A stretch of DNA of 19,402 bases from DAMCZI01 sp032095175 (GTDB lineage: Bacteria; Bacillota; Clostridia; Clostridiales; Caloramatoraceae). Under the pieces are notes generated by a model. It saw only the letters and a program-made list of their open reading frames with translations. It had not been told where the DNA came from and made no database searches. The position numbers were made by a program, and so were the translations under genes. Shown one piece after another: positions 1 to 6,830 of the stretch. Location: NCBI GenBank assembly GCA_032095175.1, contig DAMCZI010000065.1:1-19402 (forward strand), read 5' to 3'. The number at the start of each line of letters is the position of its first letter. The stretch's first letter is position 1.

Positions 1-8
1 TTCGAATG

Positions 9-100
9 TTCTTAGGTTGTCGCCATCCATGCAATCTTAGAATTTCAACACGCAGGGAGTGTTTTCCAAGGGGTTAAATGCCACGACACCTCGGTTGGAA
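9..100 (+). ncRNA. Candidate structured RNA, left edge
   Basis: No ORF is credible here and the segment is about 45% G+C over 1-120 (counted by eye), well above the neighbouring intergenic DNA. Three consecutive helices can be drawn. Helix A pairs 9-19 with 32-42: 10 pairs plus one T-T mismatch, including G16-T35. Helix B pairs 47-51 with 59-63. Helix C pairs 64-74 with 88-100: 11 pairs, with a GG bulge at 93-94 and wobble G71-T91. Both wobbles are G-U only if the plus strand is transcribed; on the minus strand they would be A-C mismatches, so the plus strand is favoured. An AT-only 5-bp hairpin (141-154) followed by a T-rich run could be a weak plus-strand end. I do not recognise the family. 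It may extend left of the window. It could instead be the 3' untranslated part of the nrdR transcript. Confidence 0.4.
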
Positions 101-159
101 CGATCTTTCAGGATACAAACTTACTACTACGTTACGTCACATAATCCCTATTATAAGAT

Positions 160-615
160 TTATTTTTCTTTTAGTATTTTTTGAAGTTCCTCCATGAAGG
201 TGTTTATATCCTTGAATTGTCTGTAGACGGAAGCGAATCTTACATAGGCTACATCATCTAGCTCCTTTAGACGCTGCATAACTAGTTCTCCTATATCGCT
301 GCTTGTAACCTCCTGCTGCATGGTGTTGTATACCTGCTTTTCAACTTCATCTGCAGCACCTTCAATTGCAGAAATAGAAACCGGCCTTTTTTCACAGGAT
401 CTTAGCATCCCAGAGAGTATCTTTCTCTTGTCAAAAGGTTCCCTTGTCCCATCTTTTTTTACAACATAAACTGGTATATCCTCAACCTTTTCATAAGTTG
501 TAAATCTTTTTTGGCATTTGAGACACTCACGCCTTCTTCTTATTGATGTATTATCCTCGGTGGATCTAGAATCAAGCACCTTTGAATCCCCAAAATTACA
601 GAATGGACATTTCAT
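160..615 (-). CDS. nrdR: NrdR, transcriptional repressor of ribonucleotide reductase genes
   Basis: NrdR binds ATP/dATP through an ATP-cone and represses ribonucleotide reductase operons at NrdR boxes. The 151-residue protein has the usual family length. A zinc ribbon lies at the N-terminus (Cys3, Cys6, Cys31, Cys34, in CPFC and CLKC), followed by the basic RRRRE stretch. The ATP-cone spans about residues 49-139, starting VYVVKKDGTREPFD. The ATG at 615 is chosen over an upstream in-frame start because GGAGG sits 7 bases before it and translation then begins directly with the conserved MKCPFC. It lies 102 bases downstream of the YlmC/YmxH-type gene and has its own promoter (657-685), so it need not depend on readthrough. 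No clear intrinsic terminator follows the stop codon; the transcript would run into the structured left-edge segment. Identification is firm. Confidence 0.96.
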   Translation of the reverse strand: MKCPFCNFGDSKVLDSRSTEDNTSIRRRRECLKCQKRFTTYEKVEDIPVYVVKKDGTREPFDKRKILSGMLRSCEKRPVSISAIEGAADEVEKQVYNTMQQEVTSSDIGELVMQRLKELDDVAYVRFASVYRQFKDINTFMEELQKILKEK

Positions 616-656
616 AATGATACCTCCGTACAATATCAATCCTTTGTTTTATATAA

Positions 657-685
657 ATTATATCAGCTAAAGCAGCTATTGTCGA
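657..685 (-). promoter_or_regulatory. Sigma A-type promoter for nrdR, extended -10
   Basis: Reading the minus strand, TCGACA (680-685) is separated by 17 bases from TATAAT (657-662), and TGA immediately before the -10 gives an extended -10. This is one mismatch from the sigma A consensus and is correctly placed about 40 bases before the nrdR start. The -35 overlaps TGTCGAT on the plus strand (680-686), one base from the Spo0A box core TGTCGAA. The spacer holds an AGCT-N5-AGCT palindrome that could be an operator. No experimental evidence. Confidence 0.65.
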
Positions 686-717
686 TTTTATTGGATGGCT
701 ACATTTTTCTAGAGCAT

Positions 718-1035
718 CTATATCTCATCCTCTTCTGTGCTTTGACGAACTATCCTAGTTTCGCCAACTGTTTTAGAAGAAAGGTCAACTATTATTATGT
801 CTATACCTATAACCTTAATCTGATTCCACTTAATGAAGACATCATCCTTTCTCTTAAAAATAGAAAAGAAGCCGCTTTGAGAAGGTATTACAAGAGAATC
901 AATCTTTGTAAAATCATCATCAAAAATAATATCTCCAATGAATCCAAGTCTTTTTCCCTCAGAAATATCTATTATTTCCATTTGTCTTAGTTGAGACAAG
1001 TTGATTATATCCCTGTCATTACTTTTCTCCTTCAT
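718..1035 (-). CDS. PRC-barrel protein of the YlmC/YmxH sporulation family
   Basis: A 105-residue soluble protein. Its core (about residues 12-95: SQLRQMEIIDISEGKRLGFI, then IDSLVIP and the VDLS end) matches the PRC-barrel fold of the YlmC/YmxH family, which in spore formers often sits beside sigG and nrdR. Its biochemical role is not established; family names refer to sporulation-associated expression and context. The ATG at 1035 is preferred over an in-frame start at 1119 because a GGGGG Shine-Dalgarno run lies about 6 bases before it and the extra upstream residues are not part of the domain. It is separated from sigG by a 471-base gene-free stretch with a terminator, so it is probably transcribed independently. 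The family assignment is good; function is inferred. Confidence 0.85.
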   Translation of the reverse strand: MKEKSNDRDIINLSQLRQMEIIDISEGKRLGFIGDIIFDDDFTKIDSLVIPSQSGFFSIFKRKDDVFIKWNQIKVIGIDIIIVDLSSKTVGETRIVRQSTEEDEI

Positions 1036-1241
1036 AAAAAATCCCCCTTGTTTAAATAAAACCCACATAAATTCTTTATATTCCTTTTCTCCAATATCCC
1101 AATTCAATTTATACTGCAAAAGTTATTGGGAATTACTGAATATAATAGAATTTGTGGATTATATATATAAATTATATGATTGATTAATTACTAATATTAT
1201 TACTTATACAGGTATAAATTTATCTAAGGCATGCTCAAAGC

Positions 1242-1288
1242 AATAACTATATACAAAGTAAAATTCTATTACTTTATATATAGTTATT
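1242..1288. repeat. Long hairpin element, copy 1
   Basis: Arms 1242-1260 and 1270-1288 are 19 bp each with a single non-Watson-Crick position (C1254 against A1276) and a 9-base loop. If the minus strand is transcribed that position becomes a G-U pair and the stem is complete. No uridine run follows on either strand, so this is not an ordinary terminator. The right half (TACTTTATATATAGTTAT) recurs with one change at 19086-19103. It lies between the sigG terminator and the next gene. Confidence 0.7.
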
Positions 1289-1419
1289 ATTTTCGAGATA
1301 TTTTATGCTATATTAATGGCATACATTGGATATTGTACAATTTATGAATCAAGGAATATGATTTTGCATAAATGTTTAGGCTTGAGTAATGTAGAATTAT
1401 TTATCCGAAACATATAGGC

Positions 1420-1462
1420 AAGAAAATAGAAGTCCAAGTTAGCTAGACTAACCTGAACTTCT
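1420..1462 (-). terminator. Intrinsic terminator downstream of sigG
   Basis: Arms 1448-1462 and 1428-1442 form a 15-bp stem around a 5-base loop. Two positions that mismatch on the plus strand become G-U pairs in minus-strand RNA, which supports the minus orientation. The stem is followed by ATTTTCTT on the minus strand. It lies 45 bases after the sigG stop codon. Confidence 0.75.
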
Positions 1463-1506
1463 AAACGTATTGACTAATAATTTCTTGAATATACTTATTA
1501 TTCCTT

Positions 1507-2280
1507 CTATATGTATTTTCTCATATGATTTAACGCAGTTTTTTCTAGTCTTGAAACCTGTGCTTGAGAAATTCCAATCTCATCTGCAACTTCCATTTGT
1601 GTTTTACCATCAAAAAATCTTAGAGTGAGAATAAGCTTTTCTCTCTCATTTAATCTTTGAAGAGCTTGCTTTATTGAAATATTCTCAATCCAGCTGTCAT
1701 CTATGTTTTTATTGTCACTTATTTGATCCATTACATAGATGGCATCTCCTCCATCGTGGTAAATTGGTTCAAAAAGAGAGATTGGATCCTGTATTGCATC
1801 AAGAGCAAATACAACATCTTCCCTAGGTATTTTTAATTCCTTAGCTATTTCGGAAATATTGGGCTCTCTATTGTTTTTTGTTATAAGTCTATCCCTGACT
1901 TGAAGAGCCTTATATGCAATATCCCTTAAAGACCTACTTACTCTGATTGAGTTATTATCCCTTAAATACCTCCTTATTTCTCCTATAACCATTGGGACAG
2001 CATATGTGGAGAATCTTACATTCTGACCTAAATCAAAGTTGTCTATTGCCTTTATAAGCCCTATACATCCAACTTGAAATAAGTCATCAACATTTTCTCC
2101 TCTGTTATTAAACCTTTGTATAACACTTAAAACGAGTCTGAGATTTCCCCTTATGAACTCTTCCCTAGCGAACTTATCACCATTTCGCATCTTTAATATG
2201 AGTTCTCGCATTTTTTCGTTAGATAGTACAGGCAATTTTGATGTGTTAACACCGCAAATTTCTACTTTGTTGCTTATCAT
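1507..2280 (-). CDS. sigG: Sigma G, late forespore RNA polymerase sigma factor
   Basis: Sigma G directs late forespore gene expression after engulfment. The 257-residue protein is close to the Bacillus subtilis length (260). Diagnostic features are the N-terminus NKVEICGVNTSKLPVL, region 2 (GNLRLVLSVIQRFNNRGE, VDDLFQVGCIGLIKAIDNFD, RFSTYAVPMVIGEIRRYLRD), region 3 (IRVSRSLRDIAYKALQVRDRL) and the region 4 helix-turn-helix MEVADEIGISQAQVSRLEK near the C-terminus. There is no pro-sequence, as expected for sigma G. The ATG at 2280 is set by this conserved N-terminus; the nearest Shine-Dalgarno (AAGGGG) is rather far, about 13 bases away. It follows sigE by 115 bases and has its own sigma F/G-like promoter (2317-2346), so forespore-specific expression is likely. 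A terminator follows. Confidence 0.97.
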   Translation of the reverse strand: MISNKVEICGVNTSKLPVLSNEKMRELILKMRNGDKFAREEFIRGNLRLVLSVIQRFNNRGENVDDLFQVGCIGLIKAIDNFDLGQNVRFSTYAVPMVIGEIRRYLRDNNSIRVSRSLRDIAYKALQVRDRLITKNNREPNISEIAKELKIPREDVVFALDAIQDPISLFEPIYHDGGDAIYVMDQISDNKNIDDSWIENISIKQALQRLNEREKLILTLRFFDGKTQMEVADEIGISQAQVSRLEKTALNHMRKYI

Positions 2281-2316
2281 ATGTCAATCTCATCCCCTTC
2301 AGAGTAGTGTATTAAA

Positions 2317-2346
2317 ATTATTTCCGAAGGGCATTTCTTTTATTCA
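2317..2346 (-). promoter_or_regulatory. Sigma F/sigma G-type promoter for sigG
   Basis: On the minus strand TGAATA (2341-2346) is followed after 17 bases by AAATAAT (2317-2323), with GG immediately before the -10 (the GGNNANANT pattern of sigma F promoters). In B. subtilis sigG is transcribed by sigma F and then by sigma G itself. Here the motif sits in the 115-base sigE-sigG gap, about 37 bases from the start codon. Motif match only. Confidence 0.55.
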
Positions 2347-2395
2347 CATTAAAACCATTTTCCATATTTTTACGAAAATATTTTCTTTAGGCATA

Positions 2396-3133
2396 TTAAA
2401 TCATTCTATTTATTTCTTTTTTAAGCCTTTTGATAATTCTTTTTTCTAGTCTTGAAATATAAGATTGTGATATTCCAAGTATATCTGCTACTTCCTTTTG
2501 AGTTTTTTCTCCGCCTCCCTTTAATCCAAATCTTAACTCCATTATCTGTTTCTCTCTTATGCTTAATCTTGCCATAGCACTTCTTAGAAGCTGCTTCTCA
2601 ACTTCATCCTCAATACAGTGATATATTAAATCATTATCTGTTCCAAGTATATCCGAAAGCAAAAGTTCATTTCCATCCCAATCAACATTCAATGGCTCAT
2701 CAAAGGATATTTCTGCTCTTACCTTACTGTTTCTCCTTAAATACATCAGTATTTCATTTTCTATACATCTGGAGGCATAAGTAGCAAGTTTAATCTTTTT
2801 TTCCGGGTCGAATGTATTTACAGCTTTTATAAGTCCAATTGTTCCAATTGATATTAAATCTTCGATACTTATTCCTGTATTTTCAAACTTTCTTGCAATA
2901 TATACTACAAGTCTTAAATTTCTCTCTATCAGTATAGCCCTTACCTCTTCGTTTCCTTCCTTCAGCTGATCAACCAGCTTTTTTTCTTCTTCATTGGTCA
3001 ATGGAGGGGGCAGTGCTTCATTTCCTCCAACATAATATATATCTTGTGTCCCAAAAATGTGCCACTGTATATAATCTATAAAATGTATTATCTTTTCCCG
3101 TAGTATATTGATTACATTGTGCAGCTTATTCAT
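2396..3133 (-). CDS. sigE: Pro-sigma E, early mother-cell sigma factor
   Basis: Sigma E drives early mother-cell transcription and is made as an inactive, membrane-associated precursor cleaved by SpoIIGA. The 245-residue product carries an amphipathic pro-sequence of about 33 residues before the mature start region YYVGGNEALPPPL, then region 2 (AILIERNLRLVVYIARKFEN, ISIEDLISIGTIGLIKAVNTF, KLATYASRCIENEILMYLRR) and region 4 (KEVADILGISQSYISRLEKR). The ATG at 3133 is chosen over a GTG at 3142 because the GTG overlaps the AGGGGTG ribosome binding site. The ATG overlaps the spoIIGA stop (ATGA), so protease and substrate are translationally coupled. The pro-sequence is about six residues longer than in B. 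subtilis. Transcription should come from the spoIIGA promoter. Confidence 0.97.
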   Translation of the reverse strand: MNKLHNVINILREKIIHFIDYIQWHIFGTQDIYYVGGNEALPPPLTNEEEKKLVDQLKEGNEEVRAILIERNLRLVVYIARKFENTGISIEDLISIGTIGLIKAVNTFDPEKKIKLATYASRCIENEILMYLRRNSKVRAEISFDEPLNVDWDGNELLLSDILGTDNDLIYHCIEDEVEKQLLRSAMARLSIREKQIMELRFGLKGGGEKTQKEVADILGISQSYISRLEKRIIKRLKKEINRMI

Positions 3134-4032
3134 TTTAAACACCCCTTTATAATTTCAGGATAGGCTAAAGCTTGATACTCATCATCATTGGATATGGGCT
3201 GGTTGCATAGAGCAATAATAGGTTTGTCAATAATACAGGATTTAAGCTTGAATCTACTTACTACCATATCTACCTTTAGTCCAACCAAGATGCCATTTTC
3301 AACTCCTAAAGCCTTATAAGGTATTATCCTTATTCTTGATTTTAAAGATGATTCCATAATATTCTTTGTTAATGTATCATAGCTGTTTTCTTCTCTATTA
3401 TTTCTTACTACATCACCAGGCAAAATACTCATTATTGATTTATAATATACAACTATAACTGGAGAACTTGTAATAGGGTCCCTTAATGAATTCCCTGTGT
3501 CTACAATTGCATTTACCTGACATTCTTTTTTATCCAGGTGTATTTCCAAAACCACTCTGCTTTTTTCTCTAGAATAAAAAACCTCATAAAAATCAAATGC
3601 ATATTTAACAATTACTATAGAAATTATAATTCCTGTAATGATGTAAGCAGGCGGTACATTTATTTCCAGTACTCCCTTATCAAAACCCATTTTAAATTTG
3701 TTTAAATAAAAGATACCTAGTATACAGCCACCAATTAAAAAAGCCCCTATGTAGAAGAGTAACAGCTTTTTAAAAAAATCTCTAAAGCTATTAGGAATAA
3801 ATGCAATTACTACCATGAGAACTGAAACAAGAAATTTCATCAAAACTGTATAAAATGCATGTAGATATGGAAAGAACACAACTAAAACATAAAGTGCTCC
3901 AACACCTGCTGCAGCTATAAGTCTCCATTTTCCAGATTTTTGCCTGCAGAATCTATGTACAATATATAACAAAAGATAGTCCATTAAAAAATTTTTAATT
4001 ATGAAATCATCTATAAATATAACTTCTTTCAT
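3130..4032 (-). CDS. spoIIGA: SpoIIGA, membrane aspartic protease that activates pro-sigma E
   Basis: SpoIIGA cleaves pro-sigma E in the mother-cell sporulation septum after the forespore signal SpoIIR. The 300-residue protein has a hydrophobic N-terminal half with about five membrane segments (within residues 1-150) and a soluble C-terminal domain with the aspartic protease motif VDTGN (Asp178) and the following LRDPITSSPVIVV. Length is near that of B. subtilis SpoIIGA (309). The ATG at 4032 follows GGGGGTG at a normal distance. It overlaps sigE by four bases (ATGA). The upstream gap contains the ftsZ terminator and a promoter with an unusually long spacer, consistent with Spo0A control. The pair spoIIGA-sigE directly after ftsZ is the classic spore-former arrangement. 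Confidence 0.95.
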   Translation of the reverse strand: MKEVIFIDDFIIKNFLMDYLLLYIVHRFCRQKSGKWRLIAAAGVGALYVLVVFFPYLHAFYTVLMKFLVSVLMVVIAFIPNSFRDFFKKLLLFYIGAFLIGGCILGIFYLNKFKMGFDKGVLEINVPPAYIITGIIISIVIVKYAFDFYEVFYSREKSRVVLEIHLDKKECQVNAIVDTGNSLRDPITSSPVIVVYYKSIMSILPGDVVRNNREENSYDTLTKNIMESSLKSRIRIIPYKALGVENGILVGLKVDMVVSRFKLKSCIIDKPIIALCNQPISNDDEYQALAYPEIIKGCLK

Positions 4033-4063
4033 TTGCCCACCCCCGTGGACATATCTTATTCTT

Positions 4064-4096
4064 ATTATAGAACTTGAACTATGTAAAATTTGTCAG
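4064..4096 (-). promoter_or_regulatory. Spo0A-type promoter for spoIIGA-sigE
   Basis: On the minus strand CTGACA (4091-4096) and TATAAT (4064-4069) are separated by 21 bases; no good -35 exists at 16-18 bases. The B. subtilis spoIIG promoter, activated by phosphorylated Spo0A with sigma A, likewise has a -35-like box 22 bases from its -10. Partial Spo0A-box-like sequences (TGACGGG, AATCGAA) lie upstream, but no exact TGTCGAA. The start codon is about 32 bases downstream of the -10. Confidence 0.55.
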
Positions 4097-4223
4097 TTTA
4101 TAATCCAAACTTTGTAAAATTTTCCCCCGTCATATGTCATAACACAGTGAATTTCGATTTAAAATAACAGCCACTTTCTACTTCTGACATAATATTTTAT
4201 TCCAATATTAAAAATATGGGATT

Positions 4224-4261
4224 AAAAAAAAGCAGCATAACTTTTTAAAAAGTTATGCTGC
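4224..4261 (-). terminator. Intrinsic terminator after ftsZ
   Basis: Positions 4232-4261 are a perfect 30-bp palindrome (arms GCAGCATAACTTTTT and its complement) followed on the minus strand by eight T residues (4224-4231). It lies 15 bases after the ftsZ stop and separates ftsAZ from spoIIGA. Confidence 0.92.
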
Positions 4262-4275
4262 GATAATATTATATC

Positions 4276-5385
4276 TTAAAATCTTCTTTGCCTTTGATTT
4301 CTGAATATTGGAGGTATGTCTAGATCATCTGAATCAACATCTACGTCTACTTCCATTTCCTTTTTTACTGCAGATGGATTCCTGTTTCCAGCATCCTTAA
4401 CATTATTCTTCTTGATTTCCTTGTCTGCATTTGGTCTATCAAACCCTGTTGCTATTACTGTAATTCTTATTTCATCTCCAAGGTTCTCATCAATTACTGC
4501 ACCAAATATTATATTTGCATCTGGATCAGCCGCCTGCTTTACTTGATCAGCAGCTTCATTTACCTCAAATAGAGTCAAGTTAGGTCCACCAGTTATATTT
4601 AGAAGAACACCCGTAGCTCCATTTATAGTAGTTTCAAGAAGTGGACTGGAAATAGCCTGTTTAGCAGCTTCAACCGCTTTATTATCCTCAGAAGCTTTTC
4701 CTATACCCATATGTGCAAGTCCTCTATTTGTCATAATTGTCCTTACATCTGCAAAGTCAAGATTTATTAATCCTGGTATGGTTATAAGATCAGATATACC
4801 CTGCACACCTTGTCTTAAAACATCATCAGCAACTCTAAATGCTTCAGTTATAGGTGTCTTTTTATCAACTACCTGAAGTAACCTGTCATTAGGTATTGTA
4901 ACAAGTGTATCAACACCTTCCTTTAGCTTTCCTACTCCCTGTTCTGCATGTACCATTCTTTTTCTTCCTTCAAATAAAAATGGCTTTGTAACAACTCCTA
5001 CTGTTAATATTCCAAGTTCCTTTGCAATATCTGCAACAACTGGAGCAGCTCCTGTTCCGGTACCACCGCCCATTCCTGCTGTAATAAAGAGTAAATCAGC
5101 TCCCTTTATAGCCTGAATGATTTCTTCCCTACTCTCTTCTGCAGCTCTCTGACCTACTTCTGGATTTGCCCCTGCTCCAAGTCCCCTTGTTAATTTATCT
5201 CCTATCTGAATCTTGCAGCTAGCCTTTGATAGGTATAATGCTTGTTTATCTGTATTTATGGAAATGAACTCTACACCCTTCATTCCTGATTCTATCATTC
5301 TATTAACAGCATTATTTCCACCGCCACCAACGCCAACAACTTTTATCTGAGCAGTCTGATCAATATCAAATTCAAAATCTAGCAC
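4276..5385 (-). CDS. ftsZ: FtsZ, tubulin-like Z-ring GTPase
   Basis: FtsZ polymerises with GTP into the cytokinetic ring at midcell and at the polar sporulation septum. The 369-residue protein shows the GTP-binding GVGGGGNNAVNRM near the start, the tubulin signature GGGTGTG (106-112), the T7 catalytic loop NLDFADVR (208-215), a variable linker rich in Asp/Val (EVDVDVDSDD), and the C-terminal peptide DLDIPPIFRNQRQRRF that binds FtsA, SepF and other partners. The start is GTG at 5385, placed 7 bases after GGAGG; no ATG fits. It follows ftsA by 114 bases and is ended by a strong terminator. A separate ftsZ promoter in the gap could not be supported; transcription from the ftsA promoter is most likely. 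Confidence 0.98.
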   Translation of the reverse strand: MLDFEFDIDQTAQIKVVGVGGGGNNAVNRMIESGMKGVEFISINTDKQALYLSKASCKIQIGDKLTRGLGAGANPEVGQRAAEESREEIIQAIKGADLLFITAGMGGGTGTGAAPVVADIAKELGILTVGVVTKPFLFEGRKRMVHAEQGVGKLKEGVDTLVTIPNDRLLQVVDKKTPITEAFRVADDVLRQGVQGISDLITIPGLINLDFADVRTIMTNRGLAHMGIGKASEDNKAVEAAKQAISSPLLETTINGATGVLLNITGGPNLTLFEVNEAADQVKQAADPDANIIFGAVIDENLGDEIRITVIATGFDRPNADKEIKKNNVKDAGNRNPSAVKKEMEVDVDVDSDDLDIPPIFRNQRQRRF

Positions 5386-5499
5386 AGTATTACCTCCTCA
5401 CAACTTTTTGACATGCTTATAAATTATAATTGGCCTACATTTACAAAATAATTTTTATATTAAAAATGAAAATCATATAGATTTTTCCAAAGCACAGTA

Positions 5500-6765
5500 T
5501 TAGAAGAAATCGGCAAAAAACTCCTTAACCTTTTCAAACCATTTAATCTTTGGTCCATCATCATCGGAATCTATTTCATCATCGAAATCATCATCTACAG
5601 CTTCAGGTTCAATATTCTTACTAGCAATGGAGCTTGTCCTTTTATTTTTCAATACATACATTGCAGTTCCTGTAGCAGCTGAATATATTGGGTTTGCTAC
5701 ACCTATATAATTAGGATACCCTAATCTTATTGGTATGTCAAAATATGATTGTGCAACATCTTGGATGCCTTTTATATTGAATAATCCTCCACCGGTTATG
5801 ACAATTCCTGCTGAGAGGCTGTCCATCATTCCACTATCTTCAAGCTGCTTTCTTATAAGCATAAGTATCTCACCTATTCTAGCTTCCATTATTTGAGCAA
5901 CATCATAAAGGTGTACTTCCTTTTCACCCTTTCCTGCAATGTTATTTATTTTTATAACATCATCATTTTTTATCATATCAGAAGATGCAACTCCATAGTG
6001 TTTTTTAATTTTTTCAGAATCAGCAGAAGATATCTTACATACAATGGAAATATCATTAGTTATGTGATTTCCACCTACAGGAATTAGCTTAGTAAAACTA
6101 AGTGAACCTTTCTTAAATATGGATATATCAGTTGTCTCTGCTCCTACATCAACTAAAGCTACTCCAAGCTCTTTTTCATCATCATTTAAAATTACTGATG
6201 ATGTTCCAAGGGGCTCAGTGATTATACCATCAATACCAAGTCCTGAGCGCTGCACACATCTAATAATATTCTGAACATTAGTGCAGGATGCCACCACAAT
6301 ATTTGCATCAACTTCGAGCCTTACACCTATCATTCCTATAGGATCACGTATTTCATCATATCCATCAACAATAAACTGCTCAGGAATTATATCTATTATT
6401 TCTTTATCAGGAGGCACCGCCATAACCTTCGCAGCTTGCATAGCTCTTTTAACATCATCTGGAGTTATTTCCCTATCGTCCCTTGAAACAGCAATTACTC
6501 CTCTGTTTTTGTTAATAGAGGTATGTCCACCTGCTATATTAACAAAAACAGATTTAATCTCTTTATTTGCCATCTGTTCTGCCTGTTTAACTGCACTTTT
6601 AATAGAGTCAACTGTTGCATCAATGTCAACAATTATGCCTTTTTTAACTCCCTTGCATTCAGAAGTTCCTACACCCATTATATTAAATTGCTTCTTATTC
6701 ATTTCAGCAATTAAAATACACACCTTAGATGAACCTATATCTAAAGATACAACTGTATTTCCCAT
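5500..6765 (-). CDS. ftsA: FtsA, actin-like membrane anchor of the Z ring
   Basis: FtsA tethers FtsZ filaments to the membrane and recruits later division proteins. The 421-residue product has the actin-fold nucleotide motifs: phosphate 1 TVVSLDIGSSKVC at the N-terminus, phosphate 2 VALVDVGAETTDISIF, and the adenosine motif GIVITGGGLFNIKG. The C-terminus has an acidic linker (VDDDFDDEIDSDDDGP) followed by an amphipathic helix (KIKWFEKVKEFFADFF), the membrane-targeting sequence. The start is taken as ATG 6765 rather than an in-frame TTG at 6786, because the TTG lies inside the GGAGGAGG ribosome binding site and the conserved protein begins right after the ATG. The SD spacing is long, about 11 bases. 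A 253-base gap with a terminator upstream separates it from the mraZ-led block, so ftsAZ forms its own unit. Confidence 0.96.
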   Translation of the reverse strand: MGNTVVSLDIGSSKVCILIAEMNKKQFNIMGVGTSECKGVKKGIIVDIDATVDSIKSAVKQAEQMANKEIKSVFVNIAGGHTSINKNRGVIAVSRDDREITPDDVKRAMQAAKVMAVPPDKEIIDIIPEQFIVDGYDEIRDPIGMIGVRLEVDANIVVASCTNVQNIIRCVQRSGLGIDGIITEPLGTSSVILNDDEKELGVALVDVGAETTDISIFKKGSLSFTKLIPVGGNHITNDISIVCKISSADSEKIKKHYGVASSDMIKNDDVIKINNIAGKGEKEVHLYDVAQIMEARIGEILMLIRKQLEDSGMMDSLSAGIVITGGGLFNIKGIQDVAQSYFDIPIRLGYPNYIGVANPIYSAATGTAMYVLKNKRTSSIASKNIEPEAVDDDFDDEIDSDDDGPKIKWFEKVKEFFADFF

Positions 6766-6830
6766 ATACGCATTATCCTCCTCCAAAATTCATTCCCATC
6801 TAATTTATTCAACAAAAAAAGAAATTTCCC

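Larger units (their letters stand above)
1036..1506. other. Gene-free stretch between sigG and the YlmC/YmxH gene
   Basis: This 471-base stretch holds no supportable gene. From right to left it contains the sigG terminator (1420-1462), a long hairpin element (1242-1288) with a relative at the other end of the window, and a 14-bp palindrome at 1204-1217 (TTATAC-AG-GTATAA) that could be an operator. There are several TATAAT-like boxes on the minus strand around 1140-1190, none with a convincing -35, so the promoter of the downstream gene is not pinned down. Seven-base inverted arms (TCCCAAT/ATTGGGA) flank the region at about 1096-1130. Confidence 0.6.

Noticed and set aside
1..159. Left end as tmRNA, RNase P RNA or a known riboswitch
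   Set aside because: None of the conserved motifs that I know for these classes was found on either strand, so no name was given.
679..990. Plus-strand open frame opposite the YlmC/YmxH gene
   Set aside because: It is the complement of a family-matching gene with a good ribosome binding site, and its product has no recognisable domain.
1358..1417. Short plus-strand ORF of 19 codons in the sigG downstream gap
   Set aside because: AAGGA lies only two bases from the ATG, the frame is very short, and the product shows no membrane or other recognisable profile.
2374..2385. GAAAATATTTTC palindrome between sigE and sigG as a terminator
   Set aside because: The stem is short, purely A/T apart from the ends, has no loop and no T run on the minus strand.
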